This document shows positions 14,301-29,300 of a stretch of DNA of 64,000 bases, in pieces. The number at the start of each line of letters is the position of its first letter. The first letter of the stretch is position 1. Origin of the DNA: Pithys albifrons albifrons (taxonomy: Eukaryota > Chordata > Aves > Passeriformes > Thamnophilidae); assembly GCF_047495875.1 (NCBI RefSeq), contig NC_092463.1, positions 32,615,724 to 32,679,723 on the forward strand. The letters are read 5' to 3'. Under the pieces are notes generated by a model that was not told the DNA's origin, searched no databases, and saw only the letters and a list, made by a program, of their open reading frames with translations. A program made the position numbers and the translations under genes.

Positions 14301-17300
14301 CTTGCTGTTTGTTCTTCAGCCCTTCCCTCAGTAGTACTGCTTTGCTTTCACCTAGCTTAATACAGCTTCCTGGGCTGCTTTCTGCCTTTCAAAATTAGTA
14401 ATTTAAAATACTGAATATTTACTTAAAACTCAAATTCTGTCAGACAACTAATTCCCTAAGTCCACTGCAAGTTAATTGCAGCTCCATACCCTGGAGAGTC
14501 TACTCTACTCTAGAAAGGCTACAAAGCAGGTAGAACATGAAAGAGCCCTTTGCCAAAACACGTAGGTTTGTAGCTAAGGAGAGCAGGTCAGCCACCCTTG
14601 AACTGAGGAGGTACAGTCCCAGCTGATGTTAGCCACTTGTTCAGCCAATTGAGGCACCTTCTGCAAGCCAATGGAACCAGTCGCCTAAGACTTGAACTGC
14701 ATTTGGGACGTGCCTGTCTCCCTCTTCCTGTCTGCTTATGAAAACCAACCCAGGGGTCTCAGGTAGAGTGACTTTGGGCTGAGAAAAGTAAAAGTAAAGT
14801 CCAAACTACCACAAATCTGTCTTTAGAGACCATGAAGAAAAAATAATGATAAGAAGTTAAAACTTAATTTACCCCAGTTTATTTCTAGTAGGTCCATAGC
14901 TAAGGCAGATCCTTCACTCTCACAAAACTATAATTTGGTGAAAAAAATTTATTAGAAATATTAACTTATTGAGTATTTTACTCTCCATGAATTTAATTCT
15001 TTTTTTTCCCCCATATTTTTTCCTCCTTTTGCCTAAGTAAGGCACAGATATTCAGACAATAAAAATACTAAGATTTCACTGGTTTCTTAGGCAATTGAAT
15101 GCTGTATACTAAGTGCTGAAAATTTTCAGTGATTATGAAATACATTTTTACCTTATTAAGTAGCTAATCAGCTATTTCAATATTCTGTAAAACTGATTCA
15201 GTTCAATGCTGATGGTAATTAAAACCTCAAACACAGTACACTGTTTGGATAAAAACTCAACTGAAATTTTTCCTGGAAGATTACATAAGAGCTTTCAAAA
15301 AACGTATTACTTCTTTGAAGTAATCCTTTTTCCTGTTTAACATAACTCCCAAGTTGACCACAATAAACTGTTAGAAAACACTAGCAAGAAACTTACCATT
15401 TTTGAGCATTTTCCAAACTGCTCTCTTCTTTGTTACGTTCTTCTTTAGCTGCCAATAAAAACATTTTAAAGATATAAATTACTGCCTTACTACTTTAGAG
15501 ATCCCACAGATAAAACACCTGTCACATTCAAAATTTGATAGTTTCTATACTAAATATAACGAAAGTGATAAACACTTGTCAATTTTCAACTTTTATTTAT
15601 TTGTTGTATGAATGCTTGTAATGTACTAATGAAGTGCACTGCATTTGAAAAGTAATTTAAAATCCATATTACAATATACAGTGCTAGGCATTAATATGAG
15701 TAAAAGTAAATAATTAAACCTGACATTCAGAGTTAAAAAAACCAAAAATCAACAAGTTGTATATGTTTCTATATTGTTCAAGGTCAGAACTTACAAATTT
15801 AAACCTGATTCTGCAGCACAAATAAATGGAAGCTCAACTGCAATTGAACAGGTACCAAACACAATTAAAACCCAAAGGCTCCATAGCACCACCACATTTT
15901 TTCTGGAAGCTGGAAAGTGAAAACACTTTAAATGTAAGGTATGTATACGACATTTTTTGAAAAAGCAGCCAAGAGTTTGCAATGTGGTTAGTGAATCTGA
16001 GCTCCTCTGTTACAGGATGCTCACAAGAACTACTTAAAAGGATTTGATTATCAGAAGATGGGCATTCTCTACTGTTTCATTTCCTGAGCTGGATACTCAA
16101 AGCAAAAGCCGTAGTTTTTGTTAATCAAGTCTTCTTAATACAGTGGAGCAACTACCATGCATATAAAACAAACCTATTGTGGAAAAGTTATTCCTACTCC
16201 ATATTAGAATAATTCTCTAAGTGCTAATGTTAATATAAACAGAGTTCAGACACTTCTTTATACAAAGATAAAGAAGAGCATTTTTGCTGCTCAGTCTATA
16301 GGAGTGGATAGTTCAAATACAGCTACAAACTTGACTTCACAGACAAGGCCATTGAGAAATTGGTCCCTATTTCTTTATAACGCTACTAACAAAGAGGTTT
16401 GTACTATGACAGTTAAAAAAAAAATTAAAAAATGGATTACTTCAGGACATGTGCTGTTAACAAAACAAGTTAATTTAAACTCATATGTCTCCCTACATAG
16501 GGCAAGTGTATTGGAGATACTCAGATTATTTCAGTATGGCAACAGGCAAAACCAATGTTGTGTGACCTCTGCAAGGAAAGCAATTAATTCTAAACTATTA
16601 GATTCTCCACCTCAAATCCTGGTGGCAAGACAGCTGCAGTTGAAATAGAGAGGGCAGCTCTGATTTATTGCCTTCATCTAAGGCTCCTGAAAATTCAGCT
16701 GAAGTTAACCTACCATACTTAATTGACAATTTTCACAGGTCTTTCATTTTATATCATTAAATTAGAAGATATCAGACAGAATTCTGATGATTCATAATGA
16801 AACAAAATTAACTCCATAAGCTGAACTGAGTATAAAATTGTCCATTTAATCATTACATAAATAATTTCTTTCTGCTTGTTAAGGAGATGAAAAATTAAGG
16901 CAAATTTCCCAATATAACTACATTCCCAGTTGCAACAGAAATTAAGTATCTTCAGGTCCCTGACCATGAAACACAGTAACTAACAAGGATAACACGCTTA
17001 TACATATATAGTTAGGTGGCAAAACCTGACCTACTGTGTTTTTATCTGTAATAACAGAATAGGGAAAGATAGTGGAAAGCAGTTTTAATTTGTTATATAA
17101 AGTAAAAAAAGTGTCTTTTAGGAAGGAAAATGCAAAATTTACATTAATATAATAGCATGCGTGTTTATGTACCAATAAAAGGGAAAAGAGGAATGAAGAA
17201 AATACTGTATTGTAAGGCAAACAGTATTTTTCTTATTTTTTCACTGTAAAAATGTCCGCCTGGAAATTGTTTAAAAGCATTTATTTGAAATTTAGATGTT

Positions 17301-20300
17301 GAGACTTGTTAAGAAAACAAATTATATGTAAATTAGATAATGCAATTATATGTAATATTACATAATGTGTAGGGCAGGAAACCAGAGCAATTCCTTAGTT
17401 GTCCATAAAATTTATAACTAATTTTTCACTCAGAATTCGTTAAATCCTGCTCGTTTTCTCCCCCTCCACAGCTTCGGTAACTAACACAATCAATGTTGTC
17501 AGTAAAGGTTTCCATGAAACATTGTATTTTCATCCGGAGTCCTCAAAGCCCCATAGTGAAGATACCAATCCTTGTCTTAATTTGTAGAATTACTGAAGGC
17601 AATTAAAACGAATTACATAAATAAAATTACTTATTTCTTTTTAGTTCTCTGGCAACACCACATTTGCTCACATAGAATTTGCTTTTTCCAGGAGTAGGGT
17701 CACGTAATTCTTTCATCCTTAGGCCACATTTGATTTCTGTTTCCTCAGTCTCTGAAACTAAATAATATATTAACAGCCATATCAGACCAGCACAGGGATT
17801 TATCCAGCCTACTATGCCACCCCTGGCAGGCATTGAAGCAAGTGCTCCATCAGATTTATGGACCAGGTCAAACACACAATCCTTCTCCTGAGTGCTCTTA
17901 TCTGCCTCTGAGATTCTGGAGTTCATACAAAATTTCTTCTACACTGGAAGTCATTTTAAAGTAATTCTCAAAGGATTCCCTCCCAAGAACTTGATCATTC
18001 TCTGCTTAAGCTTTTATAAGCTTTTTAGCTTCCAAAACCTGCTGTGGCAAGAGTTCTACAGCCTCTTTACATGCCACACATATTGTTTGTTTTGAAATGG
18101 ACATCTGCTATTGCTCACTACTTCGAGAAAAGCATAACTGCAGCGATCATTGAAATACAGTGACTACTGGTGTATGCTTTTTGATTAGGATGCCGTTCAA
18201 AGAAATTTCCTCGCTGTCCCCATTTACTGAGCATTGATTTTCTTTGCAGGTAAGTTCTGGTGCTTGGTGGAAACTAAATAGGAAGCTCCACAGCAAATGC
18301 ACTCCAACACTTAAGAGGGATAAAAGATCCAAAGTAACACTCGAGTCTTCAGAAAGTTTTGAAACATGAGGTGATGTTACTTAAGAGTAAATCTAACTAA
18401 AGCTAAAATCTTTACTGTAAAGACACTGGCCACAGCCTTCACTGCTTCAATCTGCAGACCCAATTCTACTGCACCAACGTACCTCATGATGTTCTACATT
18501 ATATGTAGACAGATTACACAGAAGTCCCTCAAAATTACTTCCCATAAGATGCATTTGGTATGGAGATACCCTTCTGTCTGGCCTCTGAGTCCTTAGGCTT
18601 GACCAGCTTCCAAAATGACAGGAAATTGTCAAATGTAAAGTTTGCCCTCTGGTCTCACATCTAAACTCAAGTTTTGAATGTGCTCCACTGTTTGGATTAG
18701 CCTGTATCCTGAATAAAGGATCAGATCCTGTCCTGTAAGAAGCAGACATTCTTAATCAACATAACATCTTTGGATACAGACATGAAATCCAAGATCAGTT
18801 AAGAATTTCTGTGTTTTTCTATAGAAAAGAGCTTTGAAAGGAAAACAGGTATTTACAAAGTATGTATTCTAATTTGCTATAAAATGTTACTTTTAATACA
18901 GCTGCAGATTCTTACTAATCTTACTCATCTTGCTATCTGTATCTAGCTCAGAGAATAACAGAAGAAATGATCTTATGAAGTTGCCTTATGAATCTGAGCT
19001 GTTTCTGATGACTTCCTTTTACTGAAATGCAGAAGCGAGCATTTGAAGATTTATGATCCTGTAACAGTTTTAAAAGTGAAATAGTAGTACAGTGAAATGG
19101 CAAAAATATCCCCCAACTTATTTCTTCTACTTGCTGAGGATGGAACAGCATGCAAAACACTATATTGAAAATATGGAATTACCAGATAATATTTATTTAT
19201 TTTTAACAGGTTTAATATATGCACACCAGCTTCCAGTTACAAGAAAACCAATACCTCTTCATGCATTAGGCTACTATGAAATAGTTCATTAAAGAACAAA
19301 GGAAAGAAAATACTGGATACTGGCACAGACTGAAAACTGGAGAAGGCCAGTAAATAACAGTGGTAAGCACAGAATTATGATGCACTAATAAGGGAAGACA
19401 AAGAAAGAAAAATCAGTACTCACAACTGCACAAAAATTTCTGCCACTCTAGAGAGAATTTTAATACTCATGGGGTTTGACTGGATAAATTTTCTGGTATT
19501 TCTCTCTAATCTTAAATAGATGAATGCATGTAAGAAGGATCTTACTATTTTCAGAATTGAAAATATCTTACTATCTTACAGTATCTTACTATTTTCAGAA
19601 TTGAAAGATCTGACACATAAAGTTTTATAAATTTTCTAAGCACTTTGGAACAATGACTATCTTCAAAATTACAAGAAAACTTCTGCAAGTAGCACTCAGG
19701 ATGGAGACACTAGAATTCTTAGTATTATATTCCAAGGCTGAGCTCATGCGATTCAAAAATATAAAGTTGCGTTGTTTTTTTTTTCTCAAGGAAGGAAATA
19801 TGGCTTTTCTGACTCATGTTTTCCAACCAATCAGTTAAGATTAAGACAAAATCTAGGATTAGACACAGACAAAACCAAACAACCCACAAACCAAACCAAA
19901 TCCCCTAATAATATTCCTCTTGGAACTTTATAAAGCTTGGTCAGAGACTGCTAACACAGTGACAAAATGTTATTAACACTTTTCTAGACTCACAAGAACC
20001 TACATTCCTTACTAGTCAAGACTAAAACCTCATAGGTAAGCATACTGAAAGGTAGTCAAAACATGAAACTCATCCTAGGAACATACTAACGCCTTAATCA
20101 AGGGTTGAGAAAGAAGAGTGTAACTCCAGAGAGGTACAGCTGAGTTACCGTTATCCAAAGTGACAGAAGTCATATTCCATGACTTTACCAAGTAAGGAGA
20201 GCAAACAACAATGGCCCTTACTTTCTCACTCTTTAAAGTATCAACACTTAGCACAATTTGATAACAGAGATCCAGATCTTTTACATATTATCACTGCTGA

Positions 20301-23300
20301 CATACTAGGGCATCAGAAGTTGAACACAGAAGACTTAAAGGCTAAAAGTATACCAGATGTATCTCCACTCTCAAGTAAAATTTTCATGCAAGAGAAACCT
20401 TTTAAAACTCCTGTTTAATCAGGCACTACGCAGAGTGGAGGAAAAGGGGACAGGTGTCCTAGGTGGGTAAAACCACTACAGAGGATGATCAAAAGCTAGA
20501 CAGTTGTTTTCTGTTTCTGTACAAAATTCTGGACATGCACAAACTGGTAGCATACTGCTCCATAGCAGTACAAACACCAGCAGGATTATAGTGGGATGAA
20601 ATTAGCATTCTCTGGTTTTGGTTTCAATAGATCTGTTAATAATGAAACCTTCTGAATAGATTTAATTTTTAAGAAATCCTTGACTCAAGACTTACTGGCC
20701 TGTAAGTAATAGCACGGAAAATGAAATATCCATCAGGGTGCACTTGCTGGCACATGGCAGTTCTTTGAGCTGCAAAGAACTATCATGAGTGATCTAAAGT
20801 GGGCTTTCCTAAGGGTTGCTATTTTAGAATCATGGTGGATTGATTGTGGCCAGTAGCTACGCATCACACAACCACTCACTCACTTGTCCACCTTGCCCCA
20901 CAATCAGACAGATGAGAGAATAGGAAGAGTAAAAGTGAGAAAAACTTATGGCTCAGGATAAATAGAGTTCAGTAAATGAAGAAAAGTGGAAGAAAAAAAA
21001 CAAGTGATACAACAGCAGTATCTCACCATCTCCCACAGGTAGTGTGATGCCTAGCCATTTTTGAAGTAATACTACCTACCAAAATCCTTTCCCATCCTTT
21101 TTCAATGCTCATCATGACATCACATGCATGGAATATCCCTTTTCTGAGTTTGAGTCAGCGATCCAGGTTGTGACCTGCCCCAATTCTTGCCCACCCCTGG
21201 CCTTGCTGGGAGGAAGGAGTGAGACAAACAGAAAGCCTTGGCAATGTGCAAGTGCTGTTCAGCAATAGACAAAAACTCCTGTGCTATCACCACTGTTTTA
21301 GCCACAAATTCACAACACATTCCCCATACCAGATGCAATGAAGAATATTAAGTCCATCCCAAGTGGACCCAGCACAACAGCACATAGCCACATAAACAAG
21401 ACATACAGTCATACAGATGAATACTAATTTAGATCAATTGGATAAATTGGACAGTTTACATACATAATAATCAAGACTATAGCTATTTTTTTTGCTATAG
21501 CCAAGGTGTCCAGCCACTTGATTTATCATGTTAAACAATCTGTAGCTCCCAATACAGTATGAGGCTTTACTGTTTAGTAGATGATAGCAAAGCCAACAGC
21601 AGGTAACTAGCAACTCATACAAAGTGTTCATACTAATCAACACCCATTTGATCTTTTTATTCTTACTGTTACTTGACTGTCTAGAAAGATACGGCTCTGA
21701 ATAAAAGGCCATGAATAGAATACATTGCAGATGTTATAAACAAATATTCTGTATGATATAACACATATATTTGAATACATTTGAGTACCTGATGCTGCCA
21801 GAATCTGCTTTCTTGAAATGTCAATTTGAAAGGAATGGAAATAAAATTAATGGCATATTTTAAACAAATTAACAAATGTCAAGTGAAAATAAACAAATAT
21901 TAATGAAAATACACATATAAATGCAAAAGAATGTAAAATCAGAAAAGTAATTGTCTTGTTTTTCCACAAATTACCCTGATCGAGGAAGAGATACACTCAA
22001 GAGACTTCCATCTGTCTAGAGCTATACGTAAAAACTGCATTTTCTACTATTTCTACATTGTTATATTGAGTTACTTTTAATATAACCCTGTATTTTGAGA
22101 AATAATGTTATACTTTTAATTTAATTCAGAACAAAGGAATTCTTATTACTTAGTAGACTTCATGTATCAACGTAGCAAACATGAGAATAGATACTGTGTA
22201 AAACATTTTTTGTTTCATTTTGGGTTTTGTTGTATTAAATTTCAAATTTGAAAAAAAACATACGACTGTGAGTTATTTCACATGGCTACAGTCCATTATT
22301 CTCATGCAGGAGCTTTTTTGTCTTACAAATATTTTACACTTCAGAAACATTAAAAAGCTTAACTGTTCTACATACAGATTCCTAACTGTTTTTATAATAT
22401 GTCTTACTTGATAAACTGCCTTTATCTACTTACTAACTTATATTTAGTAGGATTTATGAACTTAGGGAATTCAACAGACACCCTGGAAATTGTATGTAAA
22501 TATTTGATTGTATGACTAATATAATTTTCTATTACAGTATATTAGAATGCAAAAAATCACCAAACCAAGCGATTCCACAGCCATGAAGAGATCTTTCTTC
22601 TATGGTATCAGTTAAACAAGAAAGTCTGGAAGCAATGGAATCAATGAAACTTGGTCTACTGTGGATCTCTAGAGTTAGTTCCCAGATGGATTCATTGATG
22701 TTTAATTAAGGGTCGAGTTCATGATACAGCCTTTCTCTCCCTGGAAGGCTAATAGGGTCACTCTTGTCTATTTAGTCACATATTTTTATTGAGATTTTAA
22801 GGGCTTAATATCTTAGGATCTCTAACCCTGTCAAATTTAGTCAAAATTGGCCAATGAATTAAAAATTATTGGCAGGGGAACAATCAACAGGCCACGTGAT
22901 CACATAAGCCTTATTCCTTTCAACTCTTCTTTAAATTAGAAAATATCACATTTTAAAGTGGAATTTGGCTATGCATTTTTTTAGATGCTTTAAATACTGG
23001 TATAGACATCTTAAATCCTTTCAAAACAGTGTCCAGAACACTTGCTGCCATGAGGTCTTAATCATCCTTCCCTGAAACAGTTTATTTTTCCCCTGCAGTA
23101 GTACAAAAACTGTTTTTAACTAAGAAACCCACATCCAATGATGAAAATGTACAAATGTTTCTATAGTACAAAGTGTCTCTGTGCAGTCTTGGAAAGCTGC
23201 TCAACAAGCAAGTTTCCCACAAGTTATCAGGAATATAAGCTGTCAACCTATATCTCAGGTATGGGTCAAGAACTATTTAATTAACATTTACCATATAGAA

Positions 23301-26300
23301 ATTGTTAATATGAGATTCAGTATTTTTAATGTTACAAAATGGTAACAAATTGTACACGTTTGTACACACTGTGAGACACACAACACCAGCAGAACATGCT
23401 CAAGCAACACATTCAAGAAAGTGTTTATTATCAGAGGTAATAAAAAAAGCTAGGAAATGATGTTTTCTTTTAGAAGTGATAATGCTGTCTATAAATGTGC
23501 CAGAAAAAGTGTTGAAGGACATTTTACCAGAACATTAAAACTATGAAGAAAAAAATGTTATATTTATTTTCATAAAGTCCTATATTTTTAAAATGTATGT
23601 TTGTTATTACGATTCTATTGTATTTTGTGAGTCGATTTTTAAATTAAAGCTATTTTTTTTGGGCTTTTTTAGCTTTTTTCCATGATTTTCAGCCTCTATA
23701 TAGAACAGAAATTTTTCATTAAAATTAGGACTAACATTAGTCTTACTTTCCAGTGTTCTAGAGACATTAACTACAGAACAAGAATCAGCATTACATTTTT
23801 CAATTTATTCCAATTAAATAATTTGAAACTGCATTCTGTTAAAATGCAATCAAGTCATTAATCCCTCATTTCTCCCACATTCGGTGTTCCAGATAATATT
23901 TTTTAAAGTCTATTAGTACTTCAACACTAGAGAAATATATCCTAATTCTACTTTCTTTCTAATAAATTCTTAGAATGATGTGGTCTAATTCCAAGATTAG
24001 TCTTTGACTAAATGTATCTAAACAGTTTACAGAACTGAAAAAATTGATTCTAATCCTTTCAAAAGGAACAAGGTTAAATCCAGTCTGTTCCGTGTCTGGG
24101 AAAACTAACTATCCAGATTATCTGTAACTATGATCTCCTTTTGTAAGCAGAAGTAGAAACTTTAAGGATTGGTACATTTTTACACCAAGGACAATATTTT
24201 AATAGTTGAGTAATTATTAAAAACCAGTAAGAAGCAGGAGGTCTTGAAACCAAAAGAATATTATTTAAAAAAATTTATTTGATGGTAAACCAACAGCTAA
24301 TCTGGTGGATAAAGAATGAGTAATTATACAAATTATCATTAACCTAATTTCAGAAAAGCTTGTCAAATTTGTGGCCTGAAAACTTTCAGGAGAGAAAATT
24401 CATAGCAATGCCTCCTCCTGTGGAATGATAACAATGATTTATGAAGCTCAAGTCGTTTCTGCTGATTGAGCTCCGTTAAGATTGGTTTCACATGATCAGC
24501 CCCAGCCCAGCGATACTCGACAAGCAGTGGCCCCACATGTTTGAACACCCTGGGACATGCTCTTCGAAGTGATCCAAAGGATGGGGGTGGGGGGTTAAAA
24601 GCTGCTGCTTTGTTTTACCTAAATTTTCCCCTCATTAGGATACACTGCTCCTGCAAAGTAAGGCACTTCTGGTGGTCGGTAGCAAAGTCTCATTGTAAAT
24701 GCCCAGCAGGATAGTGGCAAAGCTGAGATTAATTCTCCATAGATTTATATAGACCTTTCTCACTGTTGATTGCTTGTACTGTTTCAAAGGTGCGTATGTT
24801 GCCTTTTTTTATTGCTGGTTACTGACTTTATTTCAGCATATGGTGGTTGGCGCCATGACACAAAGTGAACATTTTATACTAGAATTAAAGTGAATATTTG
24901 ACAGTTTCTGTCAGAAAGTTCAGAGCAAAGAATTTGTGAGACAAGATTTATTGCATATTTTATGTGGAACACATCTGTTTCTTTGCTACGTTTCTGTTTA
25001 AATAAAAAAAAAAGCAATGAAGGTTCTTTAAGAAACAAAGACTGTCAATAAAAAGCCCGAACAGAAAACTACATTATTTAGAATTAATTTAATAATTCTG
25101 ACCTTCTAAAAATATGACAGTCACCTTTCCCTTTTTGTTCATCGATGTAGACAGGATGGGGGAGGAGAACTTCAAGCCCAAACTGATTCTCAAGTAGACA
25201 GATATCCATATTTAAAAGTAATGAAAATCCAATTAAATCTAAGGATTGTTATCAGATATTCACATATAAAAGCACGGTCAAATATTAAGGTAGATTTTGC
25301 CTATTTTTTTAGCATCCATAACTGCATTTTAATGATGTGAAATGTGCCAAATGAACAGTCCTTGAAAATCTGTTAATAAAACTTTAGGTCAGATATGCGA
25401 TGATATACAGCAAACTTTTCCACATTTATCTATTAAATGTCACTGAAACTAATGCAGTTTGGCCTCTGAACTTCAATATTTTACACACCTGAACCAAAAC
25501 TGAATTTGAAGAACATCTAGCAGGATCTTGTTTAAGAAATAAAGTTGAATGCCTTACACAAGAAAGAAAAAATCTTTCAATAAAACTCTAAATTTTTAAC
25601 CAACAACATTAGTGTTTATAAAGATTCTTATTTAGTAAGAAAACCTAGGATTGAGCCTCAGAAATATGAAATTTAAATAGGTAGAATTAAACAAGAAACA
25701 ACAACAAAAATAAAGAAAATATATTGCTCAAAAATCACAAATACCTTTATGAAAAAGCATGCATGATTTAACTTCTACTTAGAGAATACAACAATAGAAA
25801 AATCACTTTTGTTGGACAGCATACATACTACACAAATAGATAAATAGTGAAAAATACTTATAATATATGCTCAATAATTTCCCAAACAAAAATGTTGTCA
25901 TTTCCTCTACAAAATCACAAGTATTTGTCAAATTATTTCACATTTCCAATGTAATTAATTCATGTTTTTAACTCTAAGTTTTTCTACAACTTTGATTTAA
26001 GTAGGAAAATTTATCTACACACTAGATTGAAAGGTCTGTAATTAGAAATTTTTCCCTGTGGATGTGAACATTTTTAATGTTCGTGTTTATCCTCATATAA
26101 AAGGAAAGAAGAGGATATGAGTGTTAGAGAACAAGAGCAGGGAATGTGTGTGCAGCAGATAATCCCATCGCTGCAGACATTCTGATCACTGTACCTCTAG
26201 GGATTTTTTAATTCCTTATTGCTTATGAGATACCTCCTATGTCTTGGAAATGGCTTTTACTCAATAATAATAGATCTACGCAAAAGGCAATCCCAATTTT

Positions 26301-29300
26301 TCTGTTACTAGAAGAGTTAAATGTAATTGCAGTCATAGTTGAAGTTTTATTTGACTACCATTTTGATTCAATAGTACCCATTAAAACCCACAAACTCCAT
26401 TTCTGAGAAAGATAATTAAGACAAATAATTTGTATTTAAATTCATTATGCTTTAATAAAAGTCATAATGAGCTTAATTCCTTTTTTTCCCTCTGTTTTAA
26501 CAAGAAGGTCTTGAATCAACTTAAAAAATCATATACCAGTACAAGCAATAACATACTTTGGAATTTTGTTCACCTGCATCTTTAATCACAGAATATTATT
26601 TACAGTAAATATTTATTATGACAACTAACTCTAAAAAGTTTTGGAAATAATAATAATATTATTGGAAATATTTTTAAATTTAAGAAGAAATTTTAAATAC
26701 TGAGCAAATTTACTTCATGTTCGTCCAAAACAAACCAATATCAAATTACAGTACGATGAAAAATGATTGAAGTTAAAAAGGCAGGAAAGTCAAAGTTTCC
26801 CTACCATTACTTCCAATAGAATTCATAGAATTCACACATACATCTCCTAAGGGAACAAAACTACTGATTTCTCCACCTCTGTCAAGGTGTTCAAAAGCAG
26901 CAAGACAAAGGTGCATTTGTAAATATCTTCCTCTGGTATCTGAAAGATTTAGGCACAAAAGTATCACAGAAGTTGCAGGAGAGGTTGAATGATGACCCGA
27001 AATCAGACTTTTTTTTACGTTTAGGAGAAATCTGTCTTTAATCATAGCTGTAATCTCACAACACTGTATTATCCATATGGTTTTACTCTGTCATTCCTCA
27101 ATTTTGAGAGCTTAGTAGCAAGCTGGTGCTTTGTCTTTCAAGTAGCTTCAAATGTCTGGTAACTGCCCTAGGAACATTGTGATTGTTATTTTTGTTCTCA
27201 AAACAAGGGTCCTTCTACATCCTGTTCAACACCACTGCAGGTTTTACCTGTTCTCATTGTTTAAAAAGGGAATCAGAGTTTATACCATATGAGAATCTAA
27301 TCCAGAGAGCTCCAATTTCTGGATGAAATTTTCAGCATCTAGTATTTTTATCAACCACAATCAAAAGCATTAAAACAGGATATTCATGTGCTTGTACAGG
27401 TAAGAAAATAATTGAGAAAAAGTATTAGCATACCAAAATTACAGAAGTCTACAGAAAAATTCCATGCAAACATATATCAGATTAAGCATGCTATTAGCAT
27501 AATCAGTTTGTATTATGTGGTAGTAGTGAAGGGTATTCCCAAGCTTAATACAAAGACAATGGTGAGAAATTACAGAGTACAGGGGACAAACATAAGGTAA
27601 GAGTGATCAGTGCAATGGTAGGTACTACAGTCTTTTGAGAGCAAGTGTGTTTAGTCTTTTCATTATTTAAGTGCCTGAATCTCTTCTATCCAATCCTTTC
27701 CAATTCTTGACTCTGCTCTTTCCTTGCAGCAGTATCTTCCATACATGTAAACATTTGCTCAAAGGATATATAATCTAAAGTAACAAATCAGGGAGAATCC
27801 TGACTTCCTGAAAGTTTTGACATGGATTTACACTCTATTAGTTCAGTGACTCTGGATATCATCAAAAATAGGGCAAGACAAGGATGTCCACAGCAAAGCA
27901 AATCCAGATATCCAGGTAAACTGTATGCTATGCTAGTGGAGTTGACTGGAGTGTAGAGAAGAATGACACAAAAAATAGAAAAAGTGGAAATCATGAAGGA
28001 AATTCATAAGAATATGGTAAAGAAGAAAGCAACTGGACTAGAAGACAAGCCTAACAGGATGCCTGTGAAAAACCAACATACGTAACCTACAGTTCTGTCT
28101 ACCTTTAAGTCTATGACATAGATATTGGAAGAAATCCAGTGGAATTGAACAGAAAATAGAGGTTACAATGAGAATTCAAAGAGAACGTTAGAGTCCCAAC
28201 AGCTGATAGTGGCTATACTAAGGTATAAGTAATTCTAGGTATAGATTTTATAACTATCATATCCATCATACTTTTGTATTGAATCAAGGGTGTCAACACT
28301 AACATTCACTATGTCACTCAGCTGCTATTAATAGGAAATCCTTCTCTATCATGAAATGCCAATTACTTGTAGTAGCCATGGTAACTTAGTTTAACAATCA
28401 AATTGAAAAGAAGCTGGAAGGAACTGCTGTCTCTTAAGAGATTCTCTCTTTGTCTTCCAAGAGAGGATGACATTGTATTTTTAATTACCAGTTCTTCTAA
28501 ATTACATTCATAACATTCTAATAGAGTGTAACCTTCCAATTTTTATAGTCAGTCATGATTAGTGGAACAGGTTATAGCAATTTGATGTATATCTTTTTCA
28601 AAAATAATAAATTGAAAGTTTCCTGAAAAGTCATAGCTGTGATTGACATCTATTTTCAGGACTTTGATGCTTGTAATTCTTCTGGTAGTGTAGGAGGAAA
28701 TATTCATTTCAGAGCAAATTCTTGTTCTTTGAATCCGTTCACTGTCAATATTGCATTAGCTAAGAGGCTTATGGAAGCAATCACATTCCAGGACAACTTA
28801 CTTGGTGTCTTATGGGCCAAGGCTATGGTCTAACTATTCAGTCTATGAGTACCACAGCAATAAGGTTCTGTGCTTTGCAGACTCATGCCAATTTATGTAA
28901 ATCACTCTTTCATCTGTTTAAATACAACTATCTCTGAGTGATGAAAATAGTTATGACTGTCACAAACAGTTTGAAAGATAAAAGTAATTCTGGTGCTGGC
29001 TTATAAAACAGCGTTCCAGATCTAAACACAAACTTTGCCTGGTTAGGAATGTCATTGCTGGGAAGGATAAAAAGTTTTAAGCAAACATTATCACTGCAAG
29101 GAAGTATGACATATTTTTCATGTTTGACACTGGACATAAATATCCTCCCACATTGTTTAATGTGAGAACTGCATATGTGTGGCAGAGATAATAAAACATC
29201 TCAGTGAAAACAAATAAAGAGAAAAAAGTGATGGTAAGTAGAACAGAAAATAAGCTTTGAAGTTAAAAGTCTTCATATCTGTACATTTTATTCCCAAATG

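Noticed and set aside
16304..16648. 114-codon plus-strand open frame
   Set aside because: Antisense within intron 7, no motif recognised, and it contains low-complexity lysine codons from an A-run.
17775..17860. Resemblance to an old amniote SINE (ccatatcagaccagcaca...gggatttatccagcctact)
   Set aside because: Similar to a reptile-type SINE as I remember it, but the match is short and gapped, and I cannot support family or borders.
21477..21500. 7-bp inverted repeat CTATAGC/GCTATAG around a T-run
   Set aside because: A short stem with an AT-only loop, expected by chance in AT-rich intron.
24363..24600. Slightly GC-richer block with a short minus-strand frame
   Set aside because: No repeat family, exon phase or motif could be assigned; composition alone is weak evidence.
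27860..27890. Possible L1/RTE reverse-transcriptase motif (ARQGCP) in the 0.3 kb duplicated unit
   Set aside because: The short match gggcaagacaaggatg resembles the L1-type RQGCP codons, but the sequence after it does not continue the motif in either copy. It is treated as chance pending a genome search.
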